Source of the DNA: Crambe crambe
Taxonomy: Eukaryota; Porifera; Demospongiae; Poecilosclerida; Crambeidae
Direction: 5' to 3'
Length of the DNA: 64,000 nucleotides
Assembly (NCBI GenBank): GCA_963924555.1
Contig: OZ004586.1
Location: 6,406,501-6,470,500 of the forward strand
Position numbers and translations under genes: made by a program
Notes under the pieces: model-generated
The model's input: only the letters and a program-made list of their open reading frames with translations
The model's database searches: none
Told to the model about the DNA's origin: nothing
Shown: piece by piece, positions 43,494-54,320 of the stretch
Position numbering within the stretch: the stretch's first letter is position 1
Layout: every line of letters begins with the position of its first letter

Positions 43494-43975
43494 AAGTGAT
43501 AAAAGTAATCAAGCATCATGACTTCATGTACAGGTTGAAGAATTCTGCAAAGTTGTTTATGTGCGCCATTTAAGAACTGTCAAGGATCATGGGCTTTTGG
43601 TCATAATGGAGTGGAGCTTGAAGTCTAAGAGTACTGGTGAGGATGATGAGGATGAGAGCCCTGAATGCAGTGATGGTAGTAGTGAAGCCAATGAAGAGGG
43701 AAGTCAGAGCTCTGTAGACTTTAAGTGACTCGAGAGTCAGTCTATCAGAGCATTTTGAGTGATGTACGAGATGTGATTCAGTGTGGAGGTGTGAGGTTAG
43801 CACCAGAGCCTGAAAATCCATTTGATGCCAATGCCATTGCTTTCCAGTGCATGCACCATGGTGAATGGAAGACAATTGGGTATGTAGTTGCAGAGGTATG
43901 TGAAGATGTTTTGGCTGCTAGCTTGTTTACTCCAGTATGTACATTCAGGAATTTTGCAACGCCCACATGTTAGCC
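43494..43975 (+). pseudogene. HIRAN-domain-like gene fragment
   Basis: Two pieces: 43540-43728 encodes CKVVYVRHLRTVKDHGLLVI and an acidic Ser-rich stretch (GEDDEDESPECSDGSS); 43725-43975 encodes VRLAPEPENPFDANAIAFQC and WKTIGYVVAEV, which match the HIRAN pattern (EPxNPxDxNAI ... IGYV) of DNA-end-binding domains. The two pieces sit in different frames and no flanking domains are seen, so I take this as a decayed fragment. HIRAN domains are known from HLTF/Rad5-type proteins and from stand-alone or mobile genes. Confidence 0.55.
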
Positions 43976-44102
43976 TACCTCTTCACATGATCAGTGCACA
44001 TAGAACTTCAAAAATGGTTCTTAGCAAAGTAAGATTTAAGCTGAAGATTAACAAGTGAACTCTATTTAGAAAATGATTGTGATCACACCATGATATGTAA
44101 AT

Positions 44103-47100
44103 TTACTGGTAATGTGGCTGATCTATCATGAATAAGAGTGTTCGACTTCGATTGAGGGGCATGGTGGCACGGCCACTTTTAAAGACCACACTAGATTCAA
44201 CAGCTGGAAGTCTCTGAGCCTTCTTTGATTTTTTAGGTTCGATGTCAAAATGAGGCCGTTTACCCTCATAAAACCTATCATGACTAGAAGTGTAGTAATA
44301 GAAAGGTAAGTTTGGGTTTATTCTTTTTTTGAATTCCTGGCTAATTTTCCTCCATCCAATCTTTACTTGCTTTAGGGTGAAATTTTTGCCCACTAGATCT
44401 CTGATGACACTAAAAAAAACACTCAACGTCATCAGTAGTGCTGGCCCGTGGGTTTTCTGGTGGTAGCCCTTCATCCACAAGTTCTATCCGTCTCCATTCA
44501 GTAGTCTCAATCAAGGCCACTACTGCAACTAAAACTTCCCTGGTAAACCCACATACTCTAGTGATATCCCTACATTCAAGATGACATGAAACTCTAAATG
44601 CACATACACAGAATACAACCTGCAGCTTACTTGTTAACCTCCAATGTGCTGAAATCATAATTACTATGGTGCCATGGCATCAGGTCATCCAAGATGTAGT
44701 TGAAAAATTGGTAATTTAAATGACACCTTTCCAGATTTGAGAGCCCTCTCTCATGCACAGCCCTCCTCCAACCATTAACCACACGGATATACTTGGCCTC
44801 TTCAGTGTAATCCTTGCGTTCCATGAAATCAGCAAGAAGTAAAGAGAACATTCTCTCTGCATCTTGCACAGACTGTTTTCGCAGCCCAACAAGAGCAGGG
44901 TATGTAAGGCCAGTTGCTTCGTTGCCGAGTGCCTCAAAAAATCGCTCCAGTTTGATACCATCAGGGCCTCCCTCCCGAGTGCACTTTGCAATTCTCTATT
45001 ATGACAGGTCATGTTAACATCCTTTTTAGAAAATAATGTGAGCTAACCTTGAGAACATGTGCTGGATCCTCTCTCTCATACCATGCATGCCCAGTGTCTG
45101 GGTGCACTTCAGGACAGTGTGAATGAACTCTAAATGGAGTTCCCTTCTGGTCATACTCACAAACTCTATGAGAAAACTCTAGTTGTGATAGAATTGATCT
45201 CAGCTTGTCTACACGTTCTTCAGTCTCCACACTTTGTCCTACATAAAATAATAGACATAATGTCCATAAAATCATTTGATAGAATGATGATCACCTCTCT
45301 TCCAAGCATGATATGGATATCCCGCTGGAACTGTGCGGGAATGCAGCCTTGATATTACATCATCCCAAGACAGGCTTTGTTGTACTAGCCAAAGGAATAC
45401 TTCACGCAATAGTGTTGAAGGAACTACTGGACTAGGGTTGTTAGCTGTAATCAGCGGGGTAGTGGATACTGCAATAATTATCAAGAAAAATATTATACAT
45501 GACACATGACAATTATATCCTTACATGGTGCTCTCTGACAAGCGAGCATACTTTGCTCGTACTTCAGAACGAATCTGAAAAACAGAAATTGGTCTAGTGT
45601 ATCCTTTATTCCTCATCGAATTGAACTCTCCATTGCTACAGAATCCTACAAACAAATAAATACAGTAACCACTAGTTTGAAACTAGGACAAAATCCTATC
45701 AAGTCAATTGAATGTACCAAATCAGACTACAGTGAGAGTTAAGATTAGTGTGGATTCATGCATGCCAACTGTGCTCAAGCAACACTTCCTTCTATTACAC
45801 AGTACTAAGTGCTTGCTAACATACCAACAACTTTCATCCCTCTAGCCTTCATGGTCTTCAAAATGTCACGAATCAAGCCACGCATGGTGGTCTCATTGAT
45901 AGAGGCATATGGAAGCAGCTGGATTGGTAATGCATATGGTTTAACCTGCCGTTGTTCACTACTAATCATCATCACATAAACATTGGTGGCTGGAGTGCGC
46001 TTGTGGTGATAAAGAGCTCGAATGAAAGATGTCAGTCGCTGACGGATGTTGGTCAAGAGCAGGGCAGGATTTGACACCTCCATACCACCTTCTAGGTAGC
46101 CAAGCAGTGCATCAATATTGACCACAATTTGTTGGCGTTCTTCAATCAACTTCTGTAGTTCTTCAACTGTCCATCCAGCAGAAAACAATTCATTTGTCCC
46201 ACACTTGGCTTCCATTGCTTTTTCACTATAGGTTTTCTCAGCAGTCTGAAGAGCTAAAAATAGAAAATAGGCATGCATAGAAATTTACACATACTTTTTA
46301 CAAGGAACTCTTTCTCCTCCAAAAGAATACCACGACACTTTCTAAGATCTTCAACAGCATCGGGTGTCAGGGAAGCTACTAGATTAAGAAGATTTCTATA
46401 TGACTGGTACAACTGTTGTAAACTGCCAGTATTCAAATCCACATCACCTGACCACTTCAAACGCATTGACTCCCCTAGACCAGCAACCAAATCACACCCA
46501 TCACCTTTCAGCCACCAATTACAGTTGGGGTTACTTCGGTGAGCAGTTTCAAGCATCTTGATCTGTTCTCCCAAATAATAATAGTATTAATCATAAATAC
46601 ACATAGTACCTGAATCTGTGATCCTGTAGACATTTCACTGCCTGCTATGTTTCTTTCCAGCTGTCTCTCGGAAAGTCCAGGAATGTTTACCCGTGCCTAA
46701 GTTTTATAGTTGTAACATCATGATTACCAAAACAACCACCACTTACTTGTAATGGGTCCATCAAATCAGGAGAAGCATATGTAGAATCACCCTGATTTGT
46801 TGCTTCAACTTTAAACATGGGCCCACAGAATAGCTTTACCCATTTGGTTCCAAACAACGAAAACATAGACACCAACCATTGCCGGTAATCATCTGGGCAG
46901 CGAATCTTCACCAAGCAAAAACAACAACAGCAACAATACATAACTTTTTTAAAGAGTTCATACCTGCTGTACACGAGTTGAACTGTAAAAGTTCACACGA
47001 TGTTCCAACAGTCCCATTGGCATCCTTGTGACAGGTAGACGGGATTCATCACTGTTTGGACGCTTAGTTCCAATGGCTTTCACCAGATTGTACACCACAT

Positions 47101-47933
47101 TTGTTTGACCTGCGATCCTTCTGAAGCAGTGGATTACTATTTTCCACAAGGATTGCTCACTCTACTACCATCACCACGTGACAAGGATATTGACTTGGAT
47201 AAGCTATTTCTGGAAACAACTGAGTCTCTAGCATTAGCTCACCCTGATGATCAACTGTCCTTCATTTCAAAGTTGTTTCAGAAACACGTTTTGTCCTGTT
47301 CTGGTGTAATTATCCCCAGTGATTTCCTTCAGCTATCTTTGGCAGCTATGTTGAAGCTTAGTGAAGCTGAAGCGTAATTTTAAATCCTTTTGGATTTTGC
47401 TCCGACAGCCACCAGCTATAATAGTTTACAATCACAGCTAATTTATTATGTAGACATCAAATTCTTACATGACCGTGAACTTCGAATTTGCTTGCTAAGA
47501 TAATCCACAGTTTCAATCCAAAAACAATGACAAGTTTTAAAACTTGGCCATTTATCCTTGTATCCTTTCAAATAAACAAACTTCACCAGTTCTTTCACCT
47601 CTTCTTCCTTCCACCAGGTTGCTAATAAGCATTATCATTAATTTTGATATCATCATTGCTAGCTATTATTACCTGCAACGACTGAGTAGTGCAAAAATTC
47701 AAAACCTTTCTTGCAGAAATAGCCGAGCCCCTACAACTCTCAGCTAGAGCAAGGGTTCTAGGATCAGTGTTCTCGATCTGCAGTAAAGCTTCAGGCGAGG
47801 AGGCCACCATCAACCTGCTCCTCTGTTTCTTTGATGGTTGCCTAGGGGTACTTGACGTCGATAACGCACGCATAACGCACAACACACTATCAGGACTGCT
47901 AGCCGCAGCTTCTCCATGCACTCGCTTAGCCAT
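44103..47933 (-). pseudogene. Multi-exon gene of an expanded unnamed family, SANT/Myb-like N-terminus, probably broken
   Basis: Exons by splice signals: 47933-47673 (start ATG); 47621-47469 (SANT/Myb-like WWKEEEVKELVKFV ... FWIETVDYL); 47415 to about 47380 (GGCRSKIQKDLK); about 47113-46964 (IGTKRPNSDES, TRMPMGLLEHRVNF); 46905-46747; 46696-46610; 46562-46295 (NPNCNWWLKGDGCDLVAGLG); 46253-45825 (HHKRTPATNVYVMMIS); 45645-45525; about 45463-45294; 45238-45048; 44995-44631 (RKQSVQDAERMFS, MPWHHSNYDFST); 44569-44103 (TTDDVECFF, YYYTSSHDRFYEG). I recall this unnamed family as multicopy in sponges and cnidarians. Defects: one internal exon is inverted, the phase into the 45.46-kb exon does not fit, and an eight-T run shifts frame right after DVECFF. 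Function unknown; a DNA-binding role is suggested only by the SANT-like part. Confidence 0.6.
47115..47380 (+). other. Internal exon of the 44.1-47.9 kb gene, in inverted orientation
   Basis: The plus strand reads YYFPQGLLTLLPSP ... SKLFQKHVLSCSGVIIPSDF ... LKLSEAEA, the part that I expect just before GQTNVVYNLVKAIGTKRP in this family, yet that next part is on the minus strand directly beside it. The preceding part (GGCRSKIQKDLK) is also on the minus strand, on the other side. CTGAAGC/GAAGC motifs lie at both junctions. A roughly 260-bp inversion explains all of this. Confidence 0.65.
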
Positions 47934-48265
47934 CACAACGGTTGTCAAGAAAATGCTCGATTATCAGCTGCCACGTGATTTCCGCTAATTTATCTGTTGC
48001 ATGTGACAGTGACTGGAATTTTGCAATCAAGGCTGATTCGATTGCAGTACGCATGTCGCAAGTCACTTGTCACAAAAATTCACATGAACCAATCAGCTTT
48101 GAGACCGGGATCACGTGTACCGCCCGGCTTAGAGCAAGTGCGATCGATCAATCTACAGCGGATTTCAAAGTTCTTGCAATTTCCTCCTAGAAGCGGATAT
48201 GAAATTTATCACGTGACTGCGATTGCCACGTACGTACGTACGTACGTGTACATGTAAAAAAAAAA

Positions 48266-49290
48266 ATGAAGTCAAATCATCAGCCTACCGCTAATCTCCT
48301 TCAACAGCAGTTGCTGCAGCGAATTTTGGGTCTTCAACCAACTGTTGAATCTCTTGTTAATATTGGAGGATCTACAGTAGTAACTGGCTCTGGCCCATCT
48401 CAGAATGCTAGAGTAAGCGTAACAGGCGCTCAAGGTCAAGGTCCACCACTCCATCCTCAGGCTCAGCCCAAGAATACCTACAGTTAAAATAATTAACCCA
48501 ACAAAGAAAAGTGATGTTACTGTTCGTCATTTAAACGATTTTAGTTCAAAATTCGAATCGGTACTATCGTTGAGGGTGAAATTTATAGAAGCTTTTAAAG
48601 ATAGTGTTCCCAATACTATTGATTTTATATAGTGTAGGATATTTTGAGGGGAGTCAACAAGCTAAGGTATGGTTAGTTGGGACTGAAAACCTTAAAATCA
48701 TGTATCAGAAATACCCTAGTGGTGGCTCAATCACTCTGTGGTGTGATGCCCGTTGTGAAGAAAATACGAGTGAAGGTGGCTGCAAAAGAAAGAGGGATAT
48801 CGATGCACCCAAAAAACAATCTAATACCATTGAAGAAAATGAATGTGAAGTAGATCGTGTGTACAAGAAGTTACTGGATAAGCATGATTCTAAGTGGGAC
48901 ACACCTAGACTTCGACTATGGGCACAGTGCATTGTTACAGAAATGCATGAGAGTTATGTAGACCCTCCTGATCTACCTGCCTTTAAAGCTCCAGAACCTA
49001 AGAGACGCAAGGAGTCTTTAACTGAGGCTCTCTCAGGTGCTGCTGTTGCTTTTGCAGGAGTTATTAGCAAACAACAGGCTCCTCCCGTTCAGGAAGGTGA
49101 ACATTCAGGCACACCTCGATCCTGTTCTGGGCAAGGAGTGTCATCCCCCAGGAAAATTGTTGAACTAAGATTGAAGAACTATGAGCAGTTGCGCTATGTC
49201 CAACAACTTTATAATGATGGAATTTTAAATGAGAAGGAGTTTAATGAACAAAAAAGCAAAATATTAGATTTTATTCATAAGATAATATAA
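48266..49290 (+). CDS. Accessory protein of the Tc1-like element, SHOCT-like C-terminus
   Basis: First piece 48266-48484 (Gln-rich, LLQQQLLQRILGLQPTVESL), a continuing open stretch around 48480-48630 (TVKIINPTKKSDVTVRHLND), and the main piece to 49290: a compact domain with GYFEGSQQAKVWLVG and ITLWCDA, a basic hinge (KRKRD), RLRLWAQCIV, and a C-terminal SHOCT-like helix pair (YVQQLYNDGILNEKEFNEQK). Two frame changes (near 48480 and 48630) mean it is either spliced or slightly decayed. A similar protein lies next door at 50.5-51.5 kb, with an intron. Known for SHOCT: a short oligomerisation or binding module. Role in transposition: unknown; regulation or DNA targeting is a guess. Confidence 0.7.
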
Positions 49291-50304
49291 CTCACATATA
49301 TATTTCACTATCCCATTACAATCTTCCTCTGTTACTGATGTGAAGCTAGCTAATAGCAAGGTTTCGAGATCAAACCTCTGTGTGCATTGTGTCTCCTGTT
49401 GTAGCTCTAAAGATTTGAGTTCGGTTTTCACTTTCGAAAAAAGTTCCTCTATCGGGTTCAAATCAGGGGAATAGGGGGGAAGAAAGTACACTAATGCTCC
49501 TACTTCCTCAATTGATTTAACAATTGCATTGACATGGTGTATCGCACAGTTATCAAGCACCACCACTGAATGTGGATTGGTGCCATTGTATAGCATTAAC
49601 TTTGGTAATAGGTGAGTCTGTACAAAGCCATAGAAAACTTCGCCATCTACTGTTCCTGCATGGGTTTTTACATCCAAAAGCCCAGCAGTGGACATGCATG
49701 CAATAGCAGATATATGTTTTCCCCTTGACAGGAATGAGAATCTTTTGGGAGGCTTGCCACGTATACTATAGCCATACTTCCATAGTGTATTTCTTCTATC
49801 TGCTCCTGTCTCATCAACAAAAGCAAACATTTCGGGAGAATGAACTGAAACATTGAAGCTGAATTGTAGCCTCAGTGATTTATCTAGCTGTGAAGCCACT
49901 GTTTGAAGTCTTTGGCGGGTGAAGCCACTTGCATGCAGAAATTTGCATAGGGTAGACATGCTAACCTCCAATAGAAGTGAGTGCTGCAGCTCTTCCTGAA
50001 TTTCATGCAAATAGATTCCTGGTTTTTGGAGAACAAGGTTAAGCACAAATTGCTGGGCTAAACTAGTAAGTTTTCTTGAGGCTCTCTCTTTAGGATAGGG
50101 TTTCTTTAGTAGGCTGCCAGTGTTATTGAAGAGATGAACAGTTCTCAGAATGGTGGACTTGTCTACTCCAAGATTATTGGCTATTGTATCATAAGTAAGT
50201 CCAAGTGCTTTTCTTTGCCAAATCATTCTCCATCTTAAATCCACATTATATGCACTGGATCTCCAAGGCTCGCATGAAGTTTTCATTGCAAACTTACTTT
50301 TCAA
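49264..50304 (-). CDS. Tc1/mariner-like DD34E transposase
   Basis: 346 residues, intact. N-terminal paired helix-turn-helix: LTYDTIANNLGVDKSTILRT and a second helix set (KPGIYLHEIQEEL ... STLCKFLHASGFTRQR). Catalytic core: FAFVDETGAD (first Asp), VVVLDNCAIHH (second Asp), LPPYSPDLNPIEELFSKVK (Glu, 34 residues after the second Asp). It should bind the inverted ends and insert at TA. The start chosen is the ATG at 50304; the 3' end overlaps the convergent accessory gene. It may also move the 176-bp MITE at 14941-15116, whose ends are similar. Confidence 0.94.
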   Translation of the reverse strand: MKSKFAMKTSCEPWRSSAYNVDLRWRMIWQRKALGLTYDTIANNLGVDKSTILRTVHLFNNTGSLLKKPYPKERASRKLTSLAQQFVLNLVLQKPGIYLHEIQEELQHSLLLEVSMSTLCKFLHASGFTRQRLQTVASQLDKSLRLQFSFNVSVHSPEMFAFVDETGADRRNTLWKYGYSIRGKPPKRFSFLSRGKHISAIACMSTAGLLDVKTHAGTVDGEVFYGFVQTHLLPKLMLYNGTNPHSVVVLDNCAIHHVNAIVKSIEEVGALVYFLPPYSPDLNPIEELFSKVKTELKSLELQQETQCTQRFDLETLLLASFTSVTEEDCNGIVKYICELYYLMNKI

Positions 50305-50489
50305 GCTACAAGATTTGAATGTCCCGCGCTGTGCGCGACCTATCGTCTATCGATTAAGACACGTGCCAATCACATGCGCCGAATTACCGGTACGCATTTC
50401 CTGTTGCAAGATCGTTGAAATCCGCTGTATATAGAATTTTTAGATCTACTGTAGTAGTACTAACGCTATAAATCGGTCTTCGATAACAA

Positions 50490-51528
50490 CCACAACAAGT
50501 GGAAGAAACATTAGACAACCAAGTGTGTTAGCATCGAGTATCCCTAGTAATTTACAGCCTATTATCACAGCACTTCAAACTTTAACAAGGAATCAGACTG
50601 CACAAGCTGTAAAATCCTTCAATATTAATGTTAAACTTATCAACCCAGATAAGAAGAGTATAGTTAGCTAAGACCTATGTCCTGCGTGAGGTTGGGTGCC
50701 TTTAATATTTCCACTCCTTTGCAGCTAAAGGAGCATATCTTCAAACAATTTGGAGACCAGTTAGTATCATCTAGACTTGATTTTCCTGTTGGATATATAA
50801 AAGCAGGTTCAAAGGTATGGATTCAAACAGATGCCGATATTAAAGATGTGTGGTCATTTATTAGTAAAGGTGATACTATATCATTCTGGTGTCATGGAAT
50901 AAATATAAGTGAAGATGTTGATGATAATGAAGAATTTCCTACAAGGAAGCCTAAGCGTAAAAAGAGAAGGAAGACAACCTATATGGAAGGAAAAAATGAA
51001 CGAGTTGATGGTCTTGTTAGTCAATTACGGGGAAAACATGGTGAACTCTATAATGGTGTGCAATATCGTCTTTGGGCAGAGATGCTGGATGTGGGTACAT
51101 ATAAGTAAGTTTAAAAGTGATTATATTTTGGATTTTTAACTCTGGTGTGCTTTATTTGGAAGCATTGATAATAGGTCAATTGAAGAGCCACCAAGAGTAC
51201 CTATATTCACAGGTGGCCGTGAAAAGAAACCAAATCAAGTCCAGGCCTTAACTTCAGCTGTGACAGAAATGGCAAAAGCCATGTCTACTTCTCGTGGTAG
51301 TTCTACTGAGCATGCAGATGTAAGACCGGTGGTGCAAACTCCTGTTGGAATCTCACCTGGAAAGATAGCTAACTTGCGATCAAACTATCTACAGCAACTG
51401 AGAGATCTCCATTCCTTGCTGGAAAGTGGTGCAATTAATGATAAGGAGTTTCAGGAACAAAAAATGCCAATAGGCAACTTTAGTCCAAGCTACAAGGAAT
51501 CAGAGAGTGCGGTAGCACTCTCTAAGTA
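50490..51528 (+). pseudogene. Intron-bearing relative of the SHOCT-tailed accessory protein
   Basis: Same layout as 48266-49290: N-terminal LQPIITALQTLTRNQT and KLINPDKKS near 50540-50665, then from 50677 GYIKAGSKVWIQTDADIKD and ISFWCHG, a basic hinge (RKPKRKKRRK), YRLWAEML, and, after a 70-bp intron (51105-51174, GTAAGT...ATAATAG), SPGKIANL and a SHOCT-like end (DLHSLLESGAINDKEFQEQK). The transposon copy has no intron at that place. The frame breaks near 50665, and the last residues (SESAVALSK) come from a hairpin repeat that has joined the 3' end. Probably decaying. No inverted ends flank it. Confidence 0.65.
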
Positions 51529-51534
51529 GGGATG
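51502..51534 (+). repeat. Hairpin + GTAGGGATG box, copy 2
   Basis: Stem AGAGAGTGC, loop GGTA, stem GCACTCTCT at 51502-51523; box GTAGGGATGGC from 51526. Sits at the 3' end of the SHOCT-relative gene. Confidence 0.85.
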
Positions 51535-51966
51535 GCAGGTCAAAGTCCATAGGACAGTATAAACTAAAAACTCTTCTTTCTCTTCTACCCTTACTCTACA
51601 GGTTCTCAGAAGGCTACAGTGAATTATTATATCTACAAAGAAGAGAGGAGAATGTTCAAAAGCCAAAAATTCATTCGCCAACATAAGAAAAAAACGAGTT
51701 CTAAAATTGACTTTTCGTTCTTTTTCTTTATAATCAGAGAGTGCGGTAGCACTCTCTAAGTAGGGATGGCAGGTCAAAGTCCATAGGACAGTATAAACTA
51801 AAAACTCTTCTTTCTCTTCTACCCTTACTCTACAGGTTCTCAGAAGGCTACAGTGAATTATTATATCTACAAAGAAGAGAGGAGAATGTTCAAAAGCCAA
51901 AAATTCATTCGCCAACATAAGAAAAAAACGAGTTCTAAAATTGACTTTTCGTTCTTTTTCTTTATC
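51502..51966 (+). repeat. Two tandem 234-bp units, each led by the hairpin
   Basis: Units start at the hairpins 51502 and 51736 and are nearly identical (shared CAAAGTCCATAGGACAG, AAGAGAGGAGAATG, CAAAAGCCAAAAATTCATTC). Not coding. Confidence 0.9.
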
Positions 51967-52445
51967 AGAGAGTGCGGTAGCACTCTCTATGTAGGGATGA
52001 CTCGGACGGCCGCGCGCGCCGCCTATAGACTAATACAAAAGTGAAATTCCAGTTCCCCCACTTAGACCTAACAAAAGCTACTGTGAATGATTATCCAGCC
52101 TACTAGAGCCTACTACAATGTGCAGACCAAGTTTCAGGACCAGGGAGCTTACCGTTTCAGAAATACGGCAAGCAGGTAAATCGCTATATTCTTCTTCTTC
52201 TCTATCAGAGAGTGCGGTAGCACTCTCTATGTAGGGATGACTCGGACGGCCGCGCGCGCCGCCTATAGACTAATACTAAAGTGAAATTCTAGTTCTCCCA
52301 CTTAGACCTAACAAAAGCTACTGTGAATGATTATCCAGCCTACTAGAGCCTACTACAATGTGCAGACCAAGTTTCAGGATCAGGGAGCTTACCGTTTCAG
52401 AAATACGGCAAGCAGGTAAATCGCTATATTCTTCTTCTTCTCTAT
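51967..52445 (+). repeat. Two tandem 240-bp units, each led by the hairpin
   Basis: Hairpins at 51967 and 52207, followed by GTAGGGATGACTCGGACGGC, then a very CG-rich GCGCGCGCCGCC patch that stands out in this AT-rich sequence. Units differ at a handful of bases. Confidence 0.9.
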
Positions 52446-52970
52446 TATTATTATTATTATTATTCTTCTTCTTATTATTATTCTTCTTAGACAACCATAT
52501 CTTTCGAACCACTCAAGCTACAGCTATGATTTCTGGACAAATCCACTCCAAATTCTACGAACTACGATCTTTTCTACTCGTTGATCCTCGAAAGAGTCGA
52601 TGAAAAAGGAGACACTAAGGAGCACAGCACTCGACTAATTCAATTAGGAAGCCATCTTTTCTATAATACGCATGCGCATGTATTTGATATCCAATTATTC
52701 GAAATTATAATATTACTCAGCTGCCTCTAGCTAGCTAGCTAGTCCTAGGTATAGGTATATGTAGCTAGAATAATGATAGACTACTGTATCGACTCGGGGA
52801 TTTAGATTCAACAAGGTAGACTCTATTTCAGCATCTTCTACCTCCACCTTGACTCGTTGGGCTGGTATGCTATTGGAGAACTATTCTTCTTTCATCTGTC
52901 CCTGCATACATATAGAAGAATGAACTCTATACATAGCTAAAACCATAAAAGAGAGGAAAAAAGACCAGGA

Positions 52971-53261
52971 ACAAGTAAGGGAAAAAGCATTTCGTGAAAT
53001 GAAAAAAGATGTAGGGATGACCACTGCTCAAAAAAGTAAGGAAACAAGAAGGATGGAATCTTTGTTCTGTATATCCAGCCAACAATCCCTACATATACGT
53101 ACATTACTACACTATAATCTGAAGCTACCCGACGTATATGTAGGGATTGTTGGCTGGATATACAGAACAAAGATTCCATCCTTCTTGTTTCCTTACTTTT
53201 TTGAGCAGTGGTCATCCCTACATCTTTTTTCATTTCACGAAATGCTTTTTCCCTTACTTGT
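52971..53261. repeat. Foldback element, ACAAGTAAGGGAAAAA ends (array unit 1)
   Basis: Arms of about 125 bp. Each arm: end, hairpin CATTTC-GT-GAAATG, box GATGTAGGGATGACC (53011), payload, inverted inner box CAATCCCTAC (53083). Centre about 40 bp. Confidence 0.88.
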
Positions 53262-54034
53262 TATCAGAGAGTGCGGTAGCACTCTCTATGTAGGGATGAC
53301 TCGGACGGCCGCGCGCGCCGCCTATAGACTAATACAAAAGTGAAATTCCAGTTCCCCCACTTAGACCTAACAAAAGCTACTGTGAATGATTATCCAGCCT
53401 ACTAGAGCCTACTACAATGTGCAGACCAAGTTTCAGGACCAGGGAGCTTACCGTTTCAGAAATACGGCAAGCAGGTAAATCGCTATATTCTTCTTCTTCT
53501 CTATTATTATTATTATTATTCTTCTTCTTATTATTCTTCTTAGACAACCATATCTCTCGAACCACTCAAGCTACAGCTATGATTTCTGGACAAATCCACT
53601 CCAAATTCTACGAACTACGATCTTTTCTACTCGTTGATCCTCGAAAGAGTCGATGAAAAAGGAGACACTAAGGAGCACAGCACTCGACTAATTCAATTAG
53701 GAAGCCATCTTTTCTATAATACGCATGCGCATGTATTTGATATCCAATTATTCGAAATTATAATATTATTCAGCTGCCTCTAGCTAGCTAGCTAGCTAGC
53801 TAGGTATAGGTGAATAGTGATGATGATGATAGACTACTGTATCGACTCGGGGATTTAGATTCAACAAGGTAGACTCTATTTCAGCATTTTCTACCTCCAC
53901 CTTGACTCGTTGATAGTGATTGGGCTGGTATGCTATTGGAGAACTATTCTTCTTTCATCTGTCCCTGCATACACATAGAAGAATGAACTCTATACATAGC
54001 TAAAACCATAAAAGAGAGGAAAAAAAGACCAGGA

Positions 54035-54320
54035 ACAAGTAAGGGAAAAAGCATTTCGTGAAATGAAAAAAGATGTAGGGATGACCACTGCACAAAAAAG
54101 TAAGGAAACAAGAAGGATGGAATCTTTGTTCTGTATATCCAGCCAACAATCCCTACATGTACGTACATTACTACACTATAATCTGAAGCTACCCGACGTA
54201 TATGTAGGGATTGTTGGCTGGATATACAGAACAAAGATTCCATCCTTCTTGTTTCCTTACTTTTTTGTGCAGTGGTCATCCCTACATCTTTTTTCATTTC
54301 ACGAAATGCTTTTTCCCTTA
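54035..54320. repeat. Foldback element (array unit 2)
   Basis: Same sequence as 52971-53261 with few changes; one base differs in matched fashion in both arms (TGCTC to TGCAC and its complement), as expected if one arm templates the other. Confidence 0.88.

Larger units (their letters stand above)
48156..50427. mobile_element. Two-gene Tc1/mariner-like (IS630-type) DNA transposon
   Basis: Left end CAGCGGATTTCAAAGTTCTT and right end, inverted, CAGCGGATTTCAACGATCTT, both next to TA (48154-48155, 50428-50429), the target duplication of this superfamily. Inside are a minus-strand DD34E transposase (49264-50304) and a plus-strand second gene (48266-49290) ending in a SHOCT-like motif; the two converge and overlap by 27 bp. 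The transposase frame is intact. Confidence 0.9.

Noticed and set aside
51490-51918. 142-codon minus-strand frame with an internal repeat
   Set aside because: It is only the 234-bp repeat read twice; the frame stays open by unit length.
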